Below, piece after piece: positions 1 to 7,277 of a stretch of 64,000 nt of DNA; position 1 is the stretch's first letter, and each line of letters starts with the position of its first letter. A model generated the notes under the pieces. That model saw only the letters and a program-made list of their open reading frames with translations, made no database searches and had not been told where the DNA came from. The DNA is from Pseudomonas palleroniana (lineage in GTDB: Bacteria; Pseudomonadota; Gammaproteobacteria; Pseudomonadales; Pseudomonadaceae), in the NCBI RefSeq assembly GCF_003031675.1, contig NZ_PYWX01000050.1, positions 1 to 64,000 of the forward strand, read 5' to 3'. Made by a program: the position numbers and the translations under genes.

Positions 1-10
1 GTATTAGCCT

Positions 11-54
11 GTAAACCATGTCCCCGGTTAGAAATGTAAACGATGTCCCCGGTT
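11..54. mobile_element. Possible terminal repeats of an insertion sequence (edge of element)
   Basis: Two 19-bp direct repeats at 11-29 and 36-54 differ at one base and share the core ATGTCCCCGG. Multiple short terminal repeats of this style are typical of IS21-family ends, but the transposase genes would lie outside the window. The repeats run directly into half of a palindromic element at 60-81, which would fit an insertion into that element. Identification is by pattern only. Confidence 0.35.
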
Positions 55-59
55 TGTAC

Positions 60-81
60 CGGGGCAAGCCCGCTCACTACA
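60..81. repeat. Half copy of the 134-bp palindromic element
   Basis: The 22 bases match exactly the right-hand end of the full element at 15690-15823. The left half is missing and is replaced by the repeats at 11-54. This looks like the remnant of an element broken by another insertion or rearrangement. Confidence 0.6.
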
Positions 82-89
82 ATCAGCAG

Positions 90-926
90 TTACTCGGCAA
101 TAAGCCAATCCATCTGCCACCCGCCCTGGGTCTGGCCAAGCTTCTTGGACAGCCATGGCAGCAGCTCACGCAATTCCTCCTCCAAGCCCCACGGCGGGTT
201 GGCGATCGCCAGGCCCGAGCCGGTCAGGGTGTTGGGCGTGTCCAGCGGATGCACCAGCAATTCCACACGCAGCAACTTCGGCGCACCGGTGCCGGCCAGG
301 TCCTGGTAGAAACGGCGCAACATGCGCTGGTCTTTTACCGGATACCAGATGGCCGCAACGGTCTGACGCATGCGGCCCACCGCCTCTTTGAGGGAAGCCG
401 CGCAGCGTTGCATCTCGTCGAGTTTTTCGAACGGCGGGTCGATCAGCATCAGCGCACGCTTTTCCGGCACTGGCAGCAAGGCACGCGGAACATGCCAGCC
501 CTCGCCCAGGTGCACCTTCACACGACGATCACCCTTCATGTTGTCCTTGAGCAACACGCCATCGTCCGGGTGCTTTTCATTGAGCAGCACACGATCCTGC
601 GGGCGCGTGAGACGCCGCGCCAGCTCCGGTGAACCCGGGTAGTAACGCAATTGGCCGTCCGGGTTCATCTCGTGCAGTACGCGCATGTAATCGGCGGTCA
701 GTGGCGGCAGGTCGCTTTCACCCCACAGGCGGGCGATGCCTTCCAGGTATTCACCGGTGCGGTTGGCCTGGTCGCCTTGCAGGTCGTACAGACCAATGCC
801 GGCGTGAGTGTCGAGGTAGGCGAACGGCTGCTCCTTGCGCGACATCAGGGCGATGAGGCGGGTCAAGGTCAGGTGTTTGAAGACATCGGCATGGTTGCCG
901 GCGTGAAAGGCGTGACGATAATTCAT
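90..926 (-). CDS. rlmJ: 23S rRNA (adenine(2030)-N6)-methyltransferase RlmJ
   Basis: The 278-residue product methylates N6 of A2030 in 23S rRNA, using SAM, before ribosome assembly. It starts with MNYRHAFHAGNHADVFKH, the family's characteristic N-terminus. The SAM-binding loop LDTHAGIGLY lies at about residues 38-47. The catalytic DPPFE motif, a variant of the D/NPPY/F motif of N6-adenine methyltransferases, is at 163-167. Length matches the family (about 280). It is a single-gene unit divergent from the sulfhydrylase gene at 1101, with a 174-bp gap. Confidence 0.95.
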   Translation of the reverse strand: MNYRHAFHAGNHADVFKHLTLTRLIALMSRKEQPFAYLDTHAGIGLYDLQGDQANRTGEYLEGIARLWGESDLPPLTADYMRVLHEMNPDGQLRYYPGSPELARRLTRPQDRVLLNEKHPDDGVLLKDNMKGDRRVKVHLGEGWHVPRALLPVPEKRALMLIDPPFEKLDEMQRCAASLKEAVGRMRQTVAAIWYPVKDQRMLRRFYQDLAGTGAPKLLRVELLVHPLDTPNTLTGSGLAIANPPWGLEEELRELLPWLSKKLGQTQGGWQMDWLIAE

Positions 927-1100
927 GGTTGCTCCTGCGCAGGGGGCGAAGTTTACCTTCTACGTGAGCAAAGGTGCAGGGCTGCGTGTCGGGCGACGCT
1001 TATGCCGCAAACACAGGAGGCCGGCTGAAAAAAATCTAAATAGCATGACCAGGGTGGATTTATTGTGGCGATCCATTCTCCAGGGAGGTCAATAACAATC

Positions 1101-2378
1101 ATGAAAGACGCCACCATCGCGCTGCACCACGGCTTCAAGTCCGACCCGACCACCAAGGCCGTCGCCGTGCCGATCTATCAGAATGTCGCTTTCGAATTCG
1201 ACAACGCCCAGCACGGCGCCGACCTCTTCAACCTCGACGTGCCCGGCAATATCTACACGCGCATCATGAACCCCACCAACGATGTGCTGGAGCAACGTAT
1301 CGCCGCCCTCGAAGGCGGTATCGCGGCGTTGGCGGTGTCGGCCGGCAGTGCCGCCATCCACTATGCAATCCAGACCCTCACCCGCGCCGGCGACAATATT
1401 GTCACCACCCCGCAGCTCTACGGCGGCACCTATACCCTGTTCGCCCACTTGCTGCCGAGTTTTGGGGTCGAGGTCCGTTTTGCCCGCGATGACAGCGCCG
1501 CGGCCATCGCCGAACTGATCGACGCCAATACAAAAGTGGTGTACTGCGAGAGTATCGGCAACCCGGCGGGCAACATCGTCGACCTAGAAGCCCTGGCAGC
1601 GGTGGCCCACGCCCGTGGCGTACCGCTGATGGTGGATAACACAGTGGCTACGCCGATCCTGTGCAAGCCGATCCAGTTCGGCGCCGACATCGTCGTGCAC
1701 TCAGTGACCAAATACATCGGCGGCCATGGCAATTCCCTGGGCGGCGTAATCGTCGACAGCGGTACCTTCCCCTGGACCCGATACCCCGAAAAATTCCCTG
1801 GGCTCAACAACCCTGAGCCGGCGTATCACGGCGTGGTCTACACCGAAAAATTCGGCCCGGCCGCCTTCATTGCGCGCGCCCGCACCGTGCCCCTGCGCAA
1901 CACCGGCGCAGCGCTGGCGCCGATGAATGCGTTCCTGCTGCTGCAAGGCCTGGAAACCCTGGCCCTGCGCATGGAGCGCCACACTGAGAATGCCCTCAAG
2001 GTCGCGCAATTCCTTCAAGGCCATGCTGCGGTGGAATGGGTCAGTTACGCCGGGCTGCCGGACCACCCGCATTTCGCTTTGGCGCAAAAATACCTGCAAG
2101 GCAAACCCTCGGCGATTCTCTCCTTCGGCTTGAAGGGTGGCTTTGATGCCGGTGTACGCTTCTACGACGCCCTGCAGATCTTCAAGCGCCTGGTGAATAT
2201 CGGCGACGCCAAGTCCCTGGCCTGTCATCCGGCATCCACCACCCATCGGCAGATGAATGAACACGAGCAAGCCAAGGCCGGAGTAAAGCCCGAGATGATC
2301 CGCCTGTCGGTGGGTATCGAGGCGATTGACGACCTGATTGACGATCTGCAGCAGGCGCTGGGTTCAACTCAACTCTGA
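1101..2378 (+). CDS. metY: O-acetylhomoserine sulfhydrylase (PLP-dependent, Cys/Met metabolism)
   Basis: The 425-residue enzyme of the Cys/Met-metabolism PLP family makes homocysteine from O-acetylhomoserine and sulfide, feeding methionine synthesis. The PLP lysine is K204 in SVTKYIGGHG, and the length is typical of O-acetylhomoserine aminocarboxypropyltransferases rather than the shorter cystathionine synthases. ATG 1101 is chosen because GGAGGT sits at 1084-1089; an in-frame ATG upstream at 1065 lacks such a site. The 3' end overlaps the convergent DUF4123 gene by 15 bp. Exact acyl preference (acetyl or succinyl) cannot be read from sequence alone. Confidence 0.9.
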   Translation: MKDATIALHHGFKSDPTTKAVAVPIYQNVAFEFDNAQHGADLFNLDVPGNIYTRIMNPTNDVLEQRIAALEGGIAALAVSAGSAAIHYAIQTLTRAGDNIVTTPQLYGGTYTLFAHLLPSFGVEVRFARDDSAAAIAELIDANTKVVYCESIGNPAGNIVDLEALAAVAHARGVPLMVDNTVATPILCKPIQFGADIVVHSVTKYIGGHGNSLGGVIVDSGTFPWTRYPEKFPGLNNPEPAYHGVVYTEKFGPAAFIARARTVPLRNTGAALAPMNAFLLLQGLETLALRMERHTENALKVAQFLQGHAAVEWVSYAGLPDHPHFALAQKYLQGKPSAILSFGLKGGFDAGVRFYDALQIFKRLVNIGDAKSLACHPASTTHRQMNEHEQAKAGVKPEMIRLSVGIEAIDDLIDDLQQALGSTQL

Positions 2379-3089
2379 GGCGAGGTAATCGGCCAGCGCT
2401 GCGGGGTTGATCGTCGGCCTGCGCGCCCAGTAGGCGACCTTGTGCTGCAAGGTCGTCGGCGTAAACCCTGCGTACAGGTCGGGGCGCTGTTCTTCGAGCC
2501 ATTGCAGCAGGTTGTCGATCAGGGTCTGCGGGGATTGTTCTGCCACATGCGCCAATAGAGGTGCAGGCACTCGCCACCAGGGGCTGGTCTTGGCAACCGT
2601 GACCGCACCAGGCGCAACCGTCAGCGGCCGGCCATTGATCAGATACCGCTGGAACGCCGGCAATACCCTCCCCGCGTCATCGCCCAGGCCCTGCACAACC
2701 GGCAGAAACTGAGCGCCATCCCAAAAGCGCAAGAACACCACCTGGCCGTCGGGCAGATAGACCTTGGTCAGGCTTTGCAGATGGGCAATCACGATGTCGA
2801 GCGAGCTGGACGACACCGCCAACCAGCCCCAATCCGTAGCGTCAATGGTTGCGACCCAATCGAGAAAGGCACTGCCCGGCTCGACGATACCGACATGAGG
2901 CATGACCTCATCCCACTCGGCATAGGCGGTGCCTGCCCAGATCGATTGGGGCAGCATCCCGCCGCCCATGGCTTGCCAGTGGCCAAAAGGTCTGGCGCCG
3001 CTGGTACCACTCAAGATGGCGAAGATCCGCTCATCAGCCTGCAGAGGGTGTTGTGTGATCCAGGCATTGGGGGTCAGCAGCTTGTTCAT
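2364..3089 (-). CDS. DUF4123 domain protein, likely type VI secretion adaptor
   Basis: The 241-residue protein has the N-terminal layout of DUF4123 proteins: an FAILSGTSG-type strand near the start, then aromatic-rich patches such as DWVATIDATDWGWLAVSSS. DUF4123 (Tap/TEC) proteins are chaperone-adaptors that load effectors onto VgrG. It follows vgrG by 26 bp on the same strand, the usual order. Normally an effector gene comes next; here the coding region instead overlaps the convergent sulfhydrylase 3' end by 15 bp, so no cognate effector is encoded locally. Family assignment is by context and overall look; no alignment was run. Confidence 0.75.
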   Translation of the reverse strand: MNKLLTPNAWITQHPLQADERIFAILSGTSGARPFGHWQAMGGGMLPQSIWAGTAYAEWDEVMPHVGIVEPGSAFLDWVATIDATDWGWLAVSSSSLDIVIAHLQSLTKVYLPDGQVVFLRFWDGAQFLPVVQGLGDDAGRVLPAFQRYLINGRPLTVAPGAVTVAKTSPWWRVPAPLLAHVAEQSPQTLIDNLLQWLEEQRPDLYAGFTPTTLQHKVAYWARRPTINPAALADYLASELS

Positions 3090-3115
3090 CGCGGTAAACT
3101 CCTTTCAGGTTAGGC

Positions 3116-5128
3116 TCAGCCACTGTGTCGAGGGATATCACACTGGCCATGCTTGCAGCGCTCACACTCCTCGCAGAACGGCGCGCTGCGTTTCAGGCTG
3201 GCCACTTGAGCGCGACTCAGCGGAGCGGGTATTACCGCCAGCAGCGTTGCCTTTATGCCCGGTAGCAACGGCGCAACAGCGGGAACCGGCGCCCCGCCAA
3301 GCTGGATCGGCACACTGCTGAATATGCCGCCCGCTGAAACCGTGATCGATTGGCCGCCCGCCTGAATCGTCACGCTGGCACCGGCATCGATCACGACACT
3401 CTGCCCGGCGCCGATCTGAACGGTCCGACCAGCCCGTATTTGCTGTGAACCACCGACCACCAGATGATCATCCTGCTTGAGTTCAGTCAGACGGTTACCG
3501 TGGGTGATGCGCTGCTCTTCGCCCTGCAATTCATGGTGCGACTCGCCGCCCACCGTTATCCGGCGCAGGTTATCCACCTGCACCTGCTGATCATGCAGCA
3601 CATGCTCAGTCCAGTCCCGCTGGGCGCGCAGGTAGATCTCCTCGGCCCCCTTGCGGTCTTCGATACGCAGTTCGTTGTAGCCACCCCCGCCTGGGCTGCT
3701 TTGGCTGCGCAAGATACTGCGGGTCTTGTCCGCCGGCAGTTCGAGGGGCACCGGTGTCGCCGCGTTGGGCAGGCAACCCATGACCACCGGCATATCCAGG
3801 TCGCCATTGACGAAGCCCACCAGCACCTCCATGCCGACCCGCGGAATCAGCACCGAGCCATAACGATCATGCGCCCAGGCACTGGCCACCCTCAGCCAGC
3901 AGCTGGAGTGGTCGTTGTGCTCTCCCGTACGATCCCAGGCCATTTGCACTTTGACCCGGCCATACTCGTCGCAATGGATTTCGCTGTCGTCAGGCCCGGT
4001 GACCACCGCATGCTGATACCCGGAAATACTCGGGCGTGGCTGCTCCGGCAGCGGCGGCCGGAAAATCACGTCCCAGGGTGCCGCCCTGAATTCATTGCGA
4101 TACCCCTGGCGCAAATCCCCGCCGGCGACCTCGACCACCGCTTCCTCAAGCACCTGGGGCTGCCTGCCTTCGTGCGTGACCCGCGTCACCAGCCACAGGT
4201 CGTTCCAGTCGTCACGAGGGTGCCCGCTCAATTTGAGGAAACGGCCACTGACCAACGCCGGCTCATCGCCTTGGCCATGGGCGACGCGGTAGTCGCTGCG
4301 ATGCCGCTCCAGCCTCTGCTGCGTCAGGCATTTGCCATGGGAACGGTCGGAAAATTGGCCGGGAAAACCCTGCTCCAGCAGCCGAGGAAGCTGCTCGCCA
4401 GCCACTTCACTCTCCAGCGTCAGGCGTGGTTTACGGAAGTCGTAGTCGCGCAGGCTTACCGCCGTGGTGCGGGTTTCCAATTGCACGGTCACGCGCTTGA
4501 TCACCGGCGTATCCGCCACCATTCCGGAACCGGGCATGTAAGCGGTGGACTGTTCGGCCTGGGTAAACACCGTCTGGTCATCACCGAACACCAGCAGGTG
4601 CCCTGCGGGCGAATGCTGGAAGTGATAGTGAATGCCCAACTCGGCGCACAACCGCTGGATGAATGCCAGGTCGGTCTCACCAAACTGCACGCAGTACTCA
4701 CGCGCAGGGTAGGTACCGCTGAGTTGGAATTTGAACCGGTCACTCTGGATACCCTGCACCTCCAGCACTTGCGCAACGATCTGCGGCACTGTCAGGTGCT
4801 GGAAGATGCGCTGGTGACTGCTGTGTTTCAGGTACGCCAGTTGCGGCACCAGGCTGACCTGATAACGCGTGAGACGCCGCCCGGAGTCACCCTGTGCCAC
4901 CCGGTAAACCAGGCCGTGGACGCCATGCCCCTGGTCATCAAACCCGAGATACATCTGGCGATGCAGCAGACTTTCCAGGTCGAGATCAGGTTGCTCGCTG
5001 ACCAGTTCAAGGTTGAAACGGTAGGGCTGGCTGATGGCTTCGGTCCCCTTGAACTCCAAGACCTTGAGCTCACTGGGCTCCCCATCAAGGATGAGGGTAA
5101 AAGCACTTTGATTAGCAGGAGCGAACAT
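3116..5128 (-). CDS. vgrG: Type VI secretion tip protein VgrG
   Basis: The 670-residue spike protein has a gp27-like N-terminal half (phage late control D fold), a gp5 OB-fold region around residues 390-480 (GRVKVQMAWDRTGEHNDHSS) and a C-terminal beta-helix with repeating GxxxxVxxGxQxxVxAG strands. The ATG at 5128 gives the family N-terminus MFAPANQSAFTLILDG; an upstream in-frame start at 5191 would add 21 unrelated residues. The last 15 or so residues form a cysteine cluster, CEECERCKHGQC, beyond the beta-helix and without a toxin domain. No other type VI genes are in the window, so this is an orphan vgrG island paired with the DUF4123 gene. Confidence 0.93.
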   Translation of the reverse strand: MFAPANQSAFTLILDGEPSELKVLEFKGTEAISQPYRFNLELVSEQPDLDLESLLHRQMYLGFDDQGHGVHGLVYRVAQGDSGRRLTRYQVSLVPQLAYLKHSSHQRIFQHLTVPQIVAQVLEVQGIQSDRFKFQLSGTYPAREYCVQFGETDLAFIQRLCAELGIHYHFQHSPAGHLLVFGDDQTVFTQAEQSTAYMPGSGMVADTPVIKRVTVQLETRTTAVSLRDYDFRKPRLTLESEVAGEQLPRLLEQGFPGQFSDRSHGKCLTQQRLERHRSDYRVAHGQGDEPALVSGRFLKLSGHPRDDWNDLWLVTRVTHEGRQPQVLEEAVVEVAGGDLRQGYRNEFRAAPWDVIFRPPLPEQPRPSISGYQHAVVTGPDDSEIHCDEYGRVKVQMAWDRTGEHNDHSSCWLRVASAWAHDRYGSVLIPRVGMEVLVGFVNGDLDMPVVMGCLPNAATPVPLELPADKTRSILRSQSSPGGGGYNELRIEDRKGAEEIYLRAQRDWTEHVLHDQQVQVDNLRRITVGGESHHELQGEEQRITHGNRLTELKQDDHLVVGGSQQIRAGRTVQIGAGQSVVIDAGASVTIQAGGQSITVSAGGIFSSVPIQLGGAPVPAVAPLLPGIKATLLAVIPAPLSRAQVASLKRSAPFCEECERCKHGQCDIPRHSG

Positions 5129-5261
5129 CCGGTGTTTCTCTGCGGGAAGTAGGCGGATGATTCTGCACCACTGTTCTACCCCGCTGAGCACAGCCTGGAT
5201 AAATCAGTAAAGCCCTACATGTACAAGCCCGAATCTTCTTCGGCCCTGCGAAAATCACGCG

Positions 5262-5303
5262 CAAAAAAAGGCCCGCCATCCGTAGGACGCGGGCCTCTTT
5301 TTC
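5262..5303 (-). terminator. Rho-independent terminator of putP
   Basis: Eight-base arms AGGCCCGC (5269-5276) and GCGGGCCT (5289-5296) pair around a 12-base loop. On the minus strand the hairpin is followed by a run of T (A-run on the plus strand at 5263-5269). It lies about 30 bp beyond the putP stop. A T-run on the other side suggests it can work in both directions. Confidence 0.8.
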
Positions 5304-5332
5304 AACTCAGCGCTGGCTCAACATCTGACGAA

Positions 5333-6817
5333 TTACTTGTTGAGGTTGTAGTCTTTTTCCGCAGCATTAAAACGCTCGACCATACCTGCGGTCGGTGCGC
5401 CTAGCTTGCTCACGAAGTAGATCGCGAGGCTGGCGAAGATAAAGCCCGGGATGATTTCGTACAGGCCGAGCAGGCTGAAGTGTTTCCATACGATGACGGT
5501 GATCGCACCAACCAGGATACCGGCCAGTGCGCCGTTGCGGGTCATGCCTTTCCAGATCACCGAGATCAGTACCACCGGACCGAACGCTGCGCCGAAACCG
5601 GCCCAGGCATAGCTCACCAGACCCAGCACGCGGTTGTCCGGGTTGGCGGCCATGGCGATGGCGATCAGGGCCACCAGCAGCACCATGGCACGGCCGACCC
5701 AGACCAGCTCCAGCTGGGACGCATTTTTACGCAGGAAGGTCTTGTAGAAGTCTTCGGTCAAGGCGCTGGAGCATACCAGCAACTGGCAGCTCAGGGTACT
5801 CATCACCGCCGCGAGGATGGCCGACAGCAATACACCGGCAATCCATGGGTTGAACAGCAGCTTGGCCAACTCGATGAACACACGCTCGTGGTTCTCGGTC
5901 ACTGGACCTGCCACCTCCGGATGCGCCGAGAAGTAAGCGATACCGAAAAAGCCCACCGCCACGGTGCCACCCAGGCACAGGATCATCCAGGTCATGGAGA
6001 TGCGACGCGCCTTGGCGATCGACTTCACCGAATCGGCCGCCATGAAACGCGCGAGGATATGCGGCTGGCCGAAGTAGCCCAGGCCCCAACCCATCAGCGA
6101 AATGATGCCAATGAAGGTAGTGTTTTTCAGCATATTGAAGTTGTCGGGATTCTTGGCTTCGATGGCCAGGAAGGTGGTGTCGACGCCACCGGTGGCCAAC
6201 AGCACGATGATCGGCGTGAGGATCAACGCAAAAATCATCAGCGTGGCTTGCACGGTGTCAGTCCAACTGACGGCCAGAAAACCACCGACAAAGGTGTAGG
6301 CAATGGTCGCTGCAGCGCCGGCCCACAGGGCGGTTTCGTAGGACATGCCAAAGGTGCTTTCGAACAGGCGGGCACCGGCCACAATGCCGGACGCGCAATA
6401 GATGGTGAAGAACACCAGGATCACTACCGCAGAGATGATCCGCAGCAAGCCGCTTTTATCTTCGAAACGGCTGGAGAAATAGTCCGGCAGGGTCAGGGCA
6501 TCGCCGTTGTGTTCGGTTTGTACGCGCAGGCGACCGGCCACGAACAGCCAGTTCAGGTAAGCACCGACAATCAGGCCGATGGCGATCCAGCTTTCCGAGA
6601 GGCCCGACATGTAGATCGCGCCCGGCAAACCCATCAACAACCAGCCGCTCATGTCGGAAGCACCGGCCGACAGAGCCGTCACCACGCTACCGAGGCTGCG
6701 ACCGCCAAGGATGTAATCGGAAAGGTTGTTGGTGGAGCGATAGGCCATGAAGCCGATCAGTACCATTGCTGCGATGTAGATCACGAACGTGATCAGGGTT
6801 GGATTGCTAACGCTCAT
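5333..6817 (-). CDS. putP: Sodium/proline symporter PutP
   Basis: The 494-residue inner-membrane carrier imports L-proline with Na+. It is a sodium:solute symporter family member with about 13 hydrophobic helices. The N-terminal part includes ILGGRSLGSVVTALSAGASD and SGWLLMGLPGAIY, the family's cation-binding TM2 signature. Length agrees with PutP (about 495-500). It is divergent from putA, and the shared 460-bp region carries six PutA-type operator motifs, so proline should induce it by drawing PutA from DNA to the membrane. Confidence 0.95.
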   Translation of the reverse strand: MSVSNPTLITFVIYIAAMVLIGFMAYRSTNNLSDYILGGRSLGSVVTALSAGASDMSGWLLMGLPGAIYMSGLSESWIAIGLIVGAYLNWLFVAGRLRVQTEHNGDALTLPDYFSSRFEDKSGLLRIISAVVILVFFTIYCASGIVAGARLFESTFGMSYETALWAGAAATIAYTFVGGFLAVSWTDTVQATLMIFALILTPIIVLLATGGVDTTFLAIEAKNPDNFNMLKNTTFIGIISLMGWGLGYFGQPHILARFMAADSVKSIAKARRISMTWMILCLGGTVAVGFFGIAYFSAHPEVAGPVTENHERVFIELAKLLFNPWIAGVLLSAILAAVMSTLSCQLLVCSSALTEDFYKTFLRKNASQLELVWVGRAMVLLVALIAIAMAANPDNRVLGLVSYAWAGFGAAFGPVVLISVIWKGMTRNGALAGILVGAITVIVWKHFSLLGLYEIIPGFIFASLAIYFVSKLGAPTAGMVERFNAAEKDYNLNK

Positions 6818-6967
6818 AAGAGTAACGCCCTGGCTTTGTTTTTATGTAGCGGCGGTCTGTCAGACGGCTACCCACTGTTAACCGGGTAGACGAAACTGCG
6901 TGCCGCGCATTTATGACTGGCGTTTCCCCAGGAAAGCCGCCAGCCGATGAACCGAACCTTGGAGGTG

Positions 6968-7205
6968 GTTGCACCTTGGTCGCGAATGCTATGCAACAAA
7001 GCAAATAAGGTGCAACCAGTTTCGCGAGAATAAGTTGCACCCAGACATGTATTACGCCAAACACCGCGTTTTTGCTCCCTTTCGGAGCAAAAACAGCCGA
7101 CATCACAATAAAACGCACCAAGAAGAAGCGGATTCCGCTGAGGGCCGATTTTTTTCTCGAGAACCTTAAAAAATTTCCTGAACAAAAGGGTTGCACCCGG
7201 TTGCA
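6968..7205. promoter_or_regulatory. Putative PutA operator cluster (six GTTGCA motifs)
   Basis: The 460-bp putP-putA intergenic region holds GTTGCA at 6968-6973, 7034-7039, 7190-7195 and 7200-7205 on the plus strand. The inverse, TGCAAC, occurs at 6992-6997 and 7011-7016. Four occur in the longer form GGTTGCACC or its complement. The last two are tandem and 10 bp apart, one helical turn. In E. coli the ribbon-helix-helix domain of PutA binds GTTGCA sites between putP and putA, and the N-terminus of this PutA has that domain. Binding here is inferred. Confidence 0.8.
7068..7094. promoter_or_regulatory. Perfect 11-bp inverted repeat in the put control region
   Basis: The arms GTTTTTGCTCC (7068-7078) and GGAGCAAAAAC (7084-7094) are exactly complementary with a 5-base loop. 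It lies between the two groups of GTTGCA motifs. No unpaired T-run follows it, so it is more likely a regulator site or a leader hairpin than a terminator. The binding factor is unknown. Confidence 0.5.
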
Positions 7206-7242
7206 CCTCCTCATGGGCAAAGCTAATCTTGGCGCCAGCAGA

Positions 7243-7260
7243 TGCCACTCGGTAGTGGCA
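7243..7260 (+). promoter_or_regulatory. Hairpin just upstream of the putA ribosome binding site
   Basis: TGCCACT (7243-7249) and AGTGGCA (7254-7260) form a perfect 7-bp stem with a 4-base loop. It ends four bases before the GAGGA ribosome binding site (7266-7270) of putA. If transcribed, it would sit in the leader and could affect initiation. No known riboswitch was recognised. Confidence 0.4.
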
Positions 7261-7277
7261 CCCATGAGGATAAAAAG

